This document shows positions 1-7,618 of a DNA stretch of 38,008 bases, in pieces; position 1 is the first letter of the stretch, and every line of letters starts with the position of its first letter. The DNA is from Gammaproteobacteria bacterium (GTDB lineage Bacteria; Pseudomonadota; Gammaproteobacteria; Burkholderiales; Rhodocyclaceae): the NCBI GenBank assembly GCA_029289235.1, contig JARFTZ010000054.1:1-38008 (forward strand), read 5' to 3'. The notes below the pieces were generated by a model, which did no database searches, had not been told where the DNA came from, and saw only the letters and a program-made list of their open reading frames with translations. The position numbers and the translations under genes were made by a program.

Positions 1-92
1 GGCCGTTCCTCCTGGCTCAGACCGGGGTGATGATCCTGCTGATCGCCGTCCCCGACATCGTCCTCGTGCCACTCAAGTGGCTCACCCACTGA
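1..92 (+). CDS. TRAP transporter large permease (DctM), C-terminal end only
   Basis: The reading frame is open from the window edge (first full codon at base 3) to a TGA at 90-92. The 29 visible residues begin PFLLAQTGVMILLIAVPDIV and end in LKWLTH. A last hydrophobic helix followed by a short polar tail is how DctM permeases of TRAP carboxylate transporters end; the complete DctM at 35929-37209 ends similarly (WLPNLIMK). This is seen in the sequence only as a tail, so the family call is a pattern match and the substrate cannot be inferred. A strong terminator follows 19 bases later, so this is probably the last gene of its operon. Confidence 0.6.
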   Translation, partial: PFLLAQTGVMILLIAVPDIVLVPLKWLTH

Positions 93-110
93 TCGCTTCT
101 TCCTCCTTTG

Positions 111-140
111 GCGCCAGCGATACTACGCTGGCGCTTTTTT
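111..140 (+). terminator. Rho-independent terminator
   Basis: A perfect 9-bp stem (GCGCCAGCG at 111-119 with CGCTGGCGC at 126-134) and a 6-base loop are followed directly by six T (135-140). It ends the TRAP permease transcript. The same hairpin overlaps the end of the convergent YfeH-type gene, but it lacks a U-tract in that direction. Confidence 0.9.
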
Positions 141-1131
141 ATCGCCCGGCGTAGCGCGTGGCGAGCAGCGAGCAGACGAACAGCTGCAACTGGTGATAGA
201 ACATGATCGGCAGGACGATCAGTCCGAGCGACGGATTGGCGCCGAACAGCAGGGTCGCCATCGGCACGCCGGAGGCGAGCGTCTTCTTCGAGCCGCAGAA
301 GACGATGGTGATTTCGTCCTCGACGTTGAAGCCGAGGCGCCGCGCGAGCAAGGTGGAGAGCACAAGGACAATGGCGAGCAAAGCGGCCGCGCCGGCCAGG
401 GTGACGCCGATGATCTCCACGCCGTGGTCGCGCCACAAGCCGGCTGCGACCGAATCGCAAAAGGCGGCGAAGACCAGCAGCAGGATGACGAGTTTGTCGA
501 GCTTGCCTGTGATCGCCTTGTAACGGTTGAACCAGCGGAAGAGCAGGGGGCGCAACAGCTGGCCGACGACGAGCGGCAGCAGCAGCATGCGGGCGATGCC
601 GAGGATGGTGTCGAGCAATGGCAGCTCACCGGCAGTACTCTGGGTGTCCGCCATCAGATTTACCAACAGCGGGGTCATCACGATCCCCAGCAGGCTGGAA
701 AGGGTGGCGTTGAAGATTGCTGCCGGCACATTGCCATTGGCCATGGCCGTCATCGCCACTGACGACGTGATCGTCGACGGAAGGACGCAGAGGTAGAGAA
801 AGCCCAGCATCAGCGCTGGCGGAATGATTTCCGAGAACAGGCTGCGGAAGGGGTAGAACAGCAGGGGGAAGAGCGCGAAGGTGAGGGCCTGAACGACGAC
901 GTGTACCGGCCAGCGCATCAGCCCGGCCTTGAAACTCTTCAGCGAGATTGTCAGCCCGTGCAGGAAAAAGACGACGGCGACACCGATGTCGACGACGTTC
1001 TCCATGTGCAGCCAGCCGCCGCTTTTGCCTGCGTCCGGGAAGAAGGAGGCAAGCAGGACAGCGGCAAGCATGCCGATGAGGAACCAGTCGCGGGCGAGGC
1101 GGCGCAGGTGGGCAAGCAGTGAAGAAAGCAT
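139..1131 (-). CDS. Bile acid:sodium symporter family protein, YfeH type
   Basis: A 330-residue polytopic membrane protein with about ten hydrophobic segments. It matches the SBF-like/YfeH branch (PF13593) of the bile acid:sodium symporter superfamily; typical stretches are FFLHGLTISLKSF, LPSTITSSVAMTAMANGNVPAAIFNATLSSLLG (residues about 117-150) and FCGSKKTLASGVPMA near the C-terminus. The length is normal for the family. The likely role is sodium-coupled transport of an organic anion across the inner membrane; the real substrate of YfeH proteins is poorly known. The start at 1131 has GGAG five bases upstream. It is divergent from the AraC regulator at 1255, which may control it (inference from position only). 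Confidence 0.85.
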   Translation of the reverse strand: MLSSLLAHLRRLARDWFLIGMLAAVLLASFFPDAGKSGGWLHMENVVDIGVAVVFFLHGLTISLKSFKAGLMRWPVHVVVQALTFALFPLLFYPFRSLFSEIIPPALMLGFLYLCVLPSTITSSVAMTAMANGNVPAAIFNATLSSLLGIVMTPLLVNLMADTQSTAGELPLLDTILGIARMLLLPLVVGQLLRPLLFRWFNRYKAITGKLDKLVILLLVFAAFCDSVAAGLWRDHGVEIIGVTLAGAAALLAIVLVLSTLLARRLGFNVEDEITIVFCGSKKTLASGVPMATLLFGANPSLGLIVLPIMFYHQLQLFVCSLLATRYAGR

Positions 1132-1254
1132 GGTGACTCCGGAAAAATCCTGGGCGCCGATTCGGTGGAGGCTTGCGGCGCGGCAGCCGCCACTATAAAT
1201 TCTTCGATTGTTTCCGCCTGCCGTTAATCGGACACTGAATGTCGATAACCCGCC

Positions 1255-2049
1255 ATGACTGACCAGCGTTGTTCTCCGTTGCGTGCCGAACGGGCCTTGC
1301 CCTTGCTGGATGTGTTGCTGCGCCCACTGTTTGCCCGCGCGGAATCGCTATCGCCGGGAACTTACAGTGCGGTGCATCGGCATCCTTGGGGGCAACTGTC
1401 GTACGCCGTCGAAGGCGTGCTCGATATCCGCACACCGTTTGGCAACTACGTGGCGCTGCCGCATTGCGCGGTATGGATTCCTCCCGAACTGGAGCATCAA
1501 GTGGTCAATCCCGGCCGGGTCGAGATGCGCAGTTTCTACGTTGATCCCTCTCTTTTTCCGTGGGAAGACGGGCGTTGTCGCGTCCTGCAGGTGTCCGTGC
1601 TGGTGCGCGAACTGATCAAGACGGCGAGCGCGTTTCCTCCCGATTATCCGCTCGACGGTGCCGAGGCGCGCCTGGTGCAGGTGCTGGTCGACCAGCTGAC
1701 GACCTTGCCCGAGGCGGCATTTTCCCTGACATTGCCGCGCGACAAGCGACTTCTGTCCATCGCGCGGGCCTTGCTGGATTCACCCGGCGACGGACGGACG
1801 CTGGCGCAATGGGCAGTGCAGACGGGCGCGTCGGAACGCAATCTGGCACGGCTGTTCCGGCGCGAAACCGGCTTGTCGTTCCGGCTCTGGCGCCAGCGCC
1901 TGCGGTTGATGTTGTCGCTCGGCGGGCTGGAGTCCGGCCACCCGGTCACGCGCGTGGCGCTGGACTACGGCTACGATTCACCTTCGGCGTACATTGCGGC
2001 GTTCCGCGTGCTGTTCGGCTGCACGCCGGGCGAACTGGAAAGGCGCTGA
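1255..2049 (+). CDS. AraC family transcriptional regulator with N-terminal cupin
   Basis: A 264-residue protein. Residues about 30-110 form a cupin-like sensor (HRHPWGQLSYAVEGVL, then IPPELEHQV), and residues about 160-264 form the double helix-turn-helix of AraC proteins (TLAQWAVQTGASERNLARLF, then VALDYGYDSPSAYIAAFR and GCTPGEL). The arrangement resembles E. coli NimR/YeaM-type regulators, which control an adjacent divergent transporter. Here the divergent neighbour is the YfeH-type transporter 123 bases away, the most likely target. No clear Shine-Dalgarno sequence precedes the ATG, but the next in-frame starts would truncate the cupin. The effector is unknown. Confidence 0.88.
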   Translation: MTDQRCSPLRAERALPLLDVLLRPLFARAESLSPGTYSAVHRHPWGQLSYAVEGVLDIRTPFGNYVALPHCAVWIPPELEHQVVNPGRVEMRSFYVDPSLFPWEDGRCRVLQVSVLVRELIKTASAFPPDYPLDGAEARLVQVLVDQLTTLPEAAFSLTLPRDKRLLSIARALLDSPGDGRTLAQWAVQTGASERNLARLFRRETGLSFRLWRQRLRLMLSLGGLESGHPVTRVALDYGYDSPSAYIAAFRVLFGCTPGELERR

Positions 2050-2060
2050 GGCCGGATCGC

Positions 2061-3473
2061 TCACAGCCATCCGAGCAGCTTCCACCACAGGTAATCGAGC
2101 GGCAGCAGGACGACGAAGGTGATCAGCGCCAATGGCAGGGTGATCTTCAGCAGATGTCCGAGTTTTTCGCCGGAGAGTTGCATGGCCACGATCAGCGGGC
2201 CGACCTGATAGGGAAACAGCACCGTCGAGAAGCCGATGACCTGCGTCATCAGCACGGCCGGCAGGCTGAAGCCCGAGGCCGTGGCCAGATCCGGCGCCAT
2301 CGGCGTCAACACGGTCGGGACGCCGGGGATCGTGGTGACGATGCCGGTCAGCGTGGACATCGCCGAGAGCGACAGGAAGTTCAGCGCATCCCGGCCCGGC
2401 GACAAGGGCAGCACCTTTTCCAGGACTTGTCCGACCACCTGCCCGAGGCCGGAGGCATTGACCAGCGCGCCAAGCCCAAGTGCCGCCGCGACGAAGAGCA
2501 CCATGCCGAAATCGACCGACGTGTTGAACGACTTCGGCGCGACGACGCCGATCCGGGGCATCAGCAGGATGACCGCGGTGGCGATCCCGATCCAGGCCGG
2601 GTTGATGCCGTGCAGTTTGTCGGTCATCCATAGCGCCAGCGTGGCCAGCAGGATGAAGGCGACGCGGCGCTGGGCGCCGGCATCGGCCGGTTTGTCCTCG
2701 CCAGCGGCCGGAGTCGGAGTCGATTTACCGACGATGGCCTCCTGCGGGTGAATCCTGGCGGGAAACATCATCAGCACCAGTCCGACCATCAGTGCCGACT
2801 TGAGGATGCCGAGAATCGGAAAATGCAGCAGCAGATATTCCGTGTAGCCGAAGCTCGCGCCGTGCAGCGTTTCGCCGGCACCGGCCAGAATCATGTTCGG
2901 GATGTTCGCCGGCAGGATGGCGAAGCTCGGCATGTTGCAGGCCATGGCCAGTGTCGCGGCGATGCCGATTCGCCCGTTCGAACCTTTGCCAAAACCCATG
3001 CGGTCGGCCAGAGCCATGCCGACCGGCACCAGCACCACGGCGCGGCCGACGGAAGAGGGCATGACGAATCCCAATGCCGCCGATGCCAGCGTGAGCCCGG
3101 CGATCATGCGCGGATAGCTGGCGGCGAGCAACGGCGCCAGCACCGATGCCATGCGCTGTCCGAGCCCGGAAGTGGTGATCGCCGCACCGATGATGAAGCC
3201 CGAGACGATCAGCCACACGGCGGCGGAACCGAAACCGGAAAAAACGAGATCGGGTCGGGCGAGGCCGAAGATCAGCACCAGTCCGAAGAAAATCAGGCTG
3301 GTCAGGAAGGGCGGCAGCGCGCCGGTGCTCCACAGCGCCAGCGTGATCAGCACGACGGCCGCGCTGCGCGCTGTAAGGGGATTCGCCGCGGCGAGCGGGT
3401 CCAGCGCCAGCCACAGTGCGGTGATGAACGCAACACCGACGAGCAGATGTCTGATGGAGAATGGTTTTTTCAT
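2061..3473 (-). CDS. SLC13 (DASS) family anion permease
   Basis: A 470-residue integral membrane protein of the divalent anion:sodium symporter / SLC13 family, inner membrane. Two homologous halves are visible: FVMPSSVGRAVVLVPVGMAL (about 136-155) and the second-half counterpart TIPGVPTVLTPMAPDLA (about 380-397), with the re-entrant-hairpin style SxxGR and Thr/Pro-rich motifs of the family. A hydrophilic linker (about residues 240-265, GKSTPTPAAGEDKPAD) separates the halves. Probable substrates are dicarboxylates, citrate or sulfate; the sequence does not decide. It lies 111 bases downstream of the SDR gene on the same strand and may be co-transcribed. No convincing Shine-Dalgarno sequence is seen before the ATG. 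Confidence 0.85.
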   Translation of the reverse strand: MKKPFSIRHLLVGVAFITALWLALDPLAAANPLTARSAAVVLITLALWSTGALPPFLTSLIFFGLVLIFGLARPDLVFSGFGSAAVWLIVSGFIIGAAITTSGLGQRMASVLAPLLAASYPRMIAGLTLASAALGFVMPSSVGRAVVLVPVGMALADRMGFGKGSNGRIGIAATLAMACNMPSFAILPANIPNMILAGAGETLHGASFGYTEYLLLHFPILGILKSALMVGLVLMMFPARIHPQEAIVGKSTPTPAAGEDKPADAGAQRRVAFILLATLALWMTDKLHGINPAWIGIATAVILLMPRIGVVAPKSFNTSVDFGMVLFVAAALGLGALVNASGLGQVVGQVLEKVLPLSPGRDALNFLSLSAMSTLTGIVTTIPGVPTVLTPMAPDLATASGFSLPAVLMTQVIGFSTVLFPYQVGPLIVAMQLSGEKLGHLLKITLPLALITFVVLLPLDYLWWKLLGWL

Positions 3474-3584
3474 TGGTTTTTGCGCCGCTTCATGGACTGG
3501 CCGAACAACGGGCGGAGTGCATGAAGCGGCTACTTGCGGTGTTTCTGGATGATTTCGCCGAGGAGCCTCAAGCCCGACAGGCTG

Positions 3585-4385
3585 CTAGACCACCATTGGC
3601 GAGACGGCGCCGTCCATCGACAGGATGGCGCCGGTGATGTAGCTGGCTTTCGGCGAGCAAAGAAAAAGCACGGCATTGGCGATTTCGTCGGGTTCGGCGA
3701 CGCGTCCGAGCGGCAGGTTGACGCTGGATTTGGCGAGTGCTTCTTCGATCGTGATGCCGTGCGCACGTGCCTCCACTGCCAGCCCCTCCTGCATCCGTTC
3801 CGTCCGGGTCGTGCCGGGGTTGATCGCATTGACGCGGATGCCGCGCGGGCCGTAGGCCGCCGCCAGGCCGGCGCTGACCAGCATCAGCGAGGCGTTGGCG
3901 GCGCCGCCGGGCAGGTGCAGCGGCTTGGCGATCTTGCCGCCCGAGCCGACGATATTCACGATGGCGCCGGCGCCCCGGGCAGCCATCCGCTTGATCACCG
4001 GGTCGATCAGATGGATGTAGGTGAAGAACTTGGCTTCCATCGCCTCGTGCCAGTGCTGCGGCGTGAGCTCGTCGGGCGGTGTCCGCTTGGCGGCTCCGGC
4101 GCAGTTGACCAGGATGTCGATCGGTCCCTGTCGCTGCTCGGCCTTGACAGCAGCCTCGGCGGCCGCATCCGCATCGCGCAGGTTTGCCGCAAATACGGCG
4201 ATGCGCTCCGCGGCATCGGGATGGCTTGAAAGCAGGGTGGCGCGGGCCGCTTCCAGATGGCCGGCGTCCCGCGAAACGAGGGTCACGCGGGCACCTTCAC
4301 CGAGAAAACTCGTGGCACAGGCGAGGCCGATGCCCTTGCTGCCGCCACCGATCAGGACGTGTTTGTCGCGAAGCTGCAGATCCAT
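3585..4385 (-). CDS. SDR superfamily protein lacking the catalytic Tyr/Lys
   Basis: A 266-residue short-chain dehydrogenase/reductase fold. The nucleotide-binding glycine motif GGGSKGIG is at residues 13-20, NCAGA near 94-98, the active-site-region serine is Ser148 (NIVGSGG), and RVNAINPGTTRTERM follows at 184-198. Where classical SDRs have YxxxK, this protein reads GGAAN (160-164), so the catalytic Tyr and Lys are replaced by Gly160 and Asn164. SDR subgroups with imperfect catalytic tetrads are known; the protein may bind NAD(P) without normal hydride-transfer chemistry or use another mechanism. A GGGAGA ribosome site precedes the ATG. It is followed by the SLC13 permease gene. The substrate is not inferable. 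Confidence 0.85.
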   Translation of the reverse strand: MDLQLRDKHVLIGGGSKGIGLACATSFLGEGARVTLVSRDAGHLEAARATLLSSHPDAAERIAVFAANLRDADAAAEAAVKAEQRQGPIDILVNCAGAAKRTPPDELTPQHWHEAMEAKFFTYIHLIDPVIKRMAARGAGAIVNIVGSGGKIAKPLHLPGGAANASLMLVSAGLAAAYGPRGIRVNAINPGTTRTERMQEGLAVEARAHGITIEEALAKSSVNLPLGRVAEPDEIANAVLFLCSPKASYITGAILSMDGAVSPMVV

Positions 4386-4418
4386 GCCGCAATCTCCCGT
4401 GCGTGTTGGCGTGCCGTG

Positions 4419-6386
4419 TCAGTGGACGTTGTGTTCCTTGATCAGACCCTCGCGGTAGGCGTGCAGCAGGTCTTTCAGGTCGGCAATCTGTTGCTGGATG
4501 TCCTTGCCGCGGTCGGTGTCCCGCACGCGCAGCCGGTGTGGGTGGGTGTGGATGATCTCGGTTTCACTGTCGATGTCGATTTCCTCGGAGACGGCCTTCT
4601 GCGTCGATTCGAACGGCTGGTGCGCGGCGAGCAGCAGGCCGCGCGAGTTCGAGATCAGCGTGTAGCCGGCGATTCCGGTTTCCTTTTGGTAGGCGCGGGA
4701 GAAGCCGCCGTCGATGACGATCAGCTTGCCGTTGGCCTTGATCGGCCGTTCGCCCTTGGCAACCTTGACCGGTACGTGGCCGTTGATGATGCAGCCGCGG
4801 TCTGGGTCGAGGCCGAACTCGGCAAGGATCTTGCGCGCATTTTCCTCAGTGTCGCGCAGGGTGTAGTAGGGGTTGCGCTTCTCCGCGTGCGTGGCCTTCT
4901 CAGCCAGGAAGTAACGTTCGAAAGTGGCCATCTTTTCCTTGCCGAACAGCGGTGACTGGGGCGCGCACCACATGAACCACATGGCGTCCATCCCGTATTG
5001 CTTGACGGCCGGATTGTCGGTGGCGAAGTAGCCCTGCCGCGCGAGGCGGTCGACACGGTCGAGGAACGATTTTCCGGCGAAGGACTTGCCGTCAACGTTG
5101 AAGGCGCGGAACTCGCCGTCGTCGTTCATGGCGATGCAGCCGTGGTAGAGCAGGTTGCCGTCGTGGATCAGGTAGGTGCTGCCGTTGGAAAACAGGAAAC
5201 GGGTGTGCTCCTGCAGTTTCTGGCTGTTGACGAAGGACAGCTTCAGCTTTTCCATGACCGCCTGTTCTTCCTCGGTCAGGACGTCGGGGTGCTTCGGGTC
5301 GATGGTCGGGAACAGGGTGTCGAGCATCGGGTACTCGGTGCCGTCGATGTTGACCACGCTGCGCTCGTAATCCACCTTGTCGAGCAGCAGCCGGTCGTCC
5401 ATCTTGTAGTGCGGGCGGCGCTTGATGATCTGGCTTTCCAGCTTGAACTGCATCACCGCCATGGCCTTCTGCATCTGGGCCATCAGCCGGACTTCCTGCT
5501 CGGTGAAGTTGTCCTCCGGCGAGACCTTGGGGATGAAGCGCTTGCACGGATCGTTCTTGTACGTTTCCAGAGCGAACGAAGCGAGCGGGATCAGGCTGAT
5601 GCCGTAGCCGTTTTCCATCGTCTCCAGGTTGCCGTAGCGCAGGCTGGTGCGGATGACATTGGCAATGCACGCCTCGCTGCCCGCCGCGGCGCCCATCCAC
5701 AGGATGTCGTGGTTGCCCCACTGGATATCCACGTCGTGGTAGTCCATCAGCAGGTCCATGATGATGTGCGCGCCGGGGCCGCGGTCGTAGATGTCGCCGA
5801 TGACGTGCAGCCGCTCGACGGCGAGGCGGCGGATCAGCGCGGCGATGGTGATGATGAAGGTCGGTGCGCTGCCGGTCGCGACGATGGTGTCGATCTGGTT
5901 CTGGTAATACACCGACTTGAATTCGGAACCGTCCTGGTCGTAGATCAGCTCCTCGATGGTTTCGGCGAGGTGGCTCGGGAGATAGCTGCGAACCGTGGAA
6001 CGCCGGTACTTGGCGGTGAGATTGCGGCAGAACTTGACGAGGCGGACGATCTTCAGGCGGAACCACTCTTCCTTGTCCTCGACCGACTGCAGCATCAGCG
6101 GGATCTTCAGTTCCGGGTAGTAGATCAGCGTCGCGAGGTTGCGCCGCTCGGACTTGGAGAGCGTGTTGCCGAACATTTCCTCGATCTGCCGCCAGATTGC
6201 CCCGGCACCGTTGCGGATGACGTGGTTGAAGGCTTCGTGTTCGCCGTGCACGTCGGAAAGGAAATGCTCGGTCCCCTTGGGCAGTTGCAGTTGCGCCGAG
6301 TAGTTGATGATCGCGGTCGAGGCCGCCTGGATCGTCGGGTACTTTTCCGAGAGGAGTTGCAGATACTTGAGGGAAGGTTTGGGCAT
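4419..6386 (-). CDS. fbp: Fructose-1,6-bisphosphatase, class III
   Basis: A 655-residue protein matching the long class III FBPase family (PF06874), a Mn-dependent metallophosphatase that hydrolyses fructose-1,6-bisphosphate to fructose-6-phosphate in gluconeogenesis (cytoplasm). The calcineurin-like metal motifs are all present: SDVHGE (Asp45, His47), GDIYDRG (197-203) and GNHD (224-227). Full length agrees with the Bacillus-type enzyme. Class III enzymes are best known from Firmicutes and Bacteroidetes; most proteobacteria use class I or II, so horizontal acquisition is possible. Base composition does not stand out from the neighbours. It is 33 bases upstream of the SDR gene on the same strand. 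The ATG has only a weak AGAG ribosome site. Confidence 0.93.
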   Translation of the reverse strand: MPKPSLKYLQLLSEKYPTIQAASTAIINYSAQLQLPKGTEHFLSDVHGEHEAFNHVIRNGAGAIWRQIEEMFGNTLSKSERRNLATLIYYPELKIPLMLQSVEDKEEWFRLKIVRLVKFCRNLTAKYRRSTVRSYLPSHLAETIEELIYDQDGSEFKSVYYQNQIDTIVATGSAPTFIITIAALIRRLAVERLHVIGDIYDRGPGAHIIMDLLMDYHDVDIQWGNHDILWMGAAAGSEACIANVIRTSLRYGNLETMENGYGISLIPLASFALETYKNDPCKRFIPKVSPEDNFTEQEVRLMAQMQKAMAVMQFKLESQIIKRRPHYKMDDRLLLDKVDYERSVVNIDGTEYPMLDTLFPTIDPKHPDVLTEEEQAVMEKLKLSFVNSQKLQEHTRFLFSNGSTYLIHDGNLLYHGCIAMNDDGEFRAFNVDGKSFAGKSFLDRVDRLARQGYFATDNPAVKQYGMDAMWFMWCAPQSPLFGKEKMATFERYFLAEKATHAEKRNPYYTLRDTEENARKILAEFGLDPDRGCIINGHVPVKVAKGERPIKANGKLIVIDGGFSRAYQKETGIAGYTLISNSRGLLLAAHQPFESTQKAVSEEIDIDSETEIIHTHPHRLRVRDTDRGKDIQQQIADLKDLLHAYREGLIKEHNVH

Positions 6387-6462
6387 GATGGGCTCTTATA
6401 AGTCGTTGTGTGGGATGAAGACAGGTCGAGGCAGTGTTTTGTTCCGATATGTCATGGGGCGG

Positions 6463-7395
6463 TCATCCGGACGATGCCGGGACGGATTCCGCGGCGAGGC
6501 AGCGTTCGGCGGCGGCCTGGATCGCGCCGGTCAGTTCGTCCAGCAGCGGCGATTCGAGATTCCAGCAGTGCCAGTACAGGTTGACCGGCAGGGCAGCATC
6601 CGGTGCGAGATTGACCAGTCGGCCGGCGTCGAGCAGCGAACGGACCAGCATTTCCGGCACGACACTGGCGCCCCAGCCGGCGAGGACGGCGCGCACCTGG
6701 CCTTCGGAGCTCGGGACGAAGCTTTGCCGCAGGTTGACCTGTTTGACATTCAGCACGTGGCGGACGAATTCGGTTTGCAGGTCGTCCTTGCGGTTGAAGG
6801 CGATGAACGGGAGTTGCCGGATGCCTGGCGCCGAAAGCCCGTTCGGACAGTATTTGCGCAGCGTCTCCGGCGTGGCGACGGCAACGTAGCGCATCGCCCC
6901 GAGCGGCGTGATCCGGCAGCCGCGCAGGGCGTGCGCCAATGCCGTCACGCAGCCGAGAACCTGCCCTTCGCGCAGCCAGTCCTGGGTGAAGTCCTGGTCG
7001 TCGGCGATGATTTCGAGGGAGAGGCCGTCCCGTTGCAGCGCGTCGAAGGCAGGGAGCGCCCAGGTGGCGATGCTGTCGGCGTTGACCGCGATCGAAATGC
7101 GTTCCTTGTAGGTTCCGCCGCCCGCGCCCGGCACAAACTGGCGCAGATCCTGTTCGAGACCCGTGTGCAGGAGGCGCATCTGCATCGCGTGGCGGAGCAG
7201 GAGACGCCCTGCCGGCGTGGGCCGCAAGGGCCGGCCGCGCACGACCAGCACCGTGCCGGCCTGGGTTTCCAGCGCGTGCAGACGTTGCGATACCGCGGAC
7301 TGGGTGATCGACAAGCGGCGCGCGGCGCGCTCGAACCCGCCTTCTTCGATCACGGCGGCGAGACATTCAAGCAAATCGGGAGAAAAAGGCGTCAT
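6463..7395 (-). CDS. argP: LysR family regulator, ArgP (IciA) type
   Basis: A 310-residue LysR-type regulator. The N-terminal winged helix is at residues about 4-62 (LECLAAVIEEGGFERAARRLSITQSAVSQRLHALE), followed by a type 2 periplasmic-binding-like effector domain. The sequence QSAVSQRLHALE with RPLRPTPAGRLLLRHA and the overall length fit the ArgP/IciA subgroup, which in E. coli responds to lysine and arginine and activates the exporter gene argO. No LysE/ArgO exporter is next to it here. Instead it is divergent from an alanine symporter 223 bases away, across an AT-rich stretch (7438-7475) suitable for LysR binding. Control of the symporter is an inference. Confidence 0.85.
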   Translation of the reverse strand: MTPFSPDLLECLAAVIEEGGFERAARRLSITQSAVSQRLHALETQAGTVLVVRGRPLRPTPAGRLLLRHAMQMRLLHTGLEQDLRQFVPGAGGGTYKERISIAVNADSIATWALPAFDALQRDGLSLEIIADDQDFTQDWLREGQVLGCVTALAHALRGCRITPLGAMRYVAVATPETLRKYCPNGLSAPGIRQLPFIAFNRKDDLQTEFVRHVLNVKQVNLRQSFVPSSEGQVRAVLAGWGASVVPEMLVRSLLDAGRLVNLAPDAALPVNLYWHCWNLESPLLDELTGAIQAAAERCLAAESVPASSG

Positions 7396-7493
7396 GGATT
7401 CACGCTCCGCGGAGCGATGCAGTGTATTAACAGTGCTTATGGGAAAGCAAATAATTTAATATATCTTTGGTTTTTTTGTCGTTCCGTAAAGAC

Positions 7494-7618
7494 TATACTT
7501 TCCCCGCTTTATGAGTCCTGATCGCGGGATTCATCCTCACGGCCAAAGAATAATAGCTACAGCTGGCCGTTCCATTCGCTTTATAACAACGAAACTCTCT
7601 TCATGGAGGCGGGCGTCA
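7494..7618 (+). promoter_or_regulatory. Promoter -10 and hairpin-containing leader of the alanine symporter gene
   Basis: A TATACT hexamer at 7494-7499 is a good -10 element; the -35 region is only a T-run. The predicted leader of about 110 nt can form two hairpins: ATGAGTCC (7511-7518) with GGATTCAT (7527-7534), containing one G-U pair, and a perfect 7-bp stem ACGGCCA (7539-7545) with TGGCCGT (7564-7570). The GGAGG at 7605-7609 is the ribosome site. No known riboswitch family is recognised. Confidence 0.45.

Noticed and set aside
4998-6401. 467-codon open frame antisense to the class III FBPase gene
   Set aside because: Its translation is a Val/Asp/Arg-rich low-information sequence typical of the complement of a GC-rich gene; the FBPase on the other strand has all family motifs.
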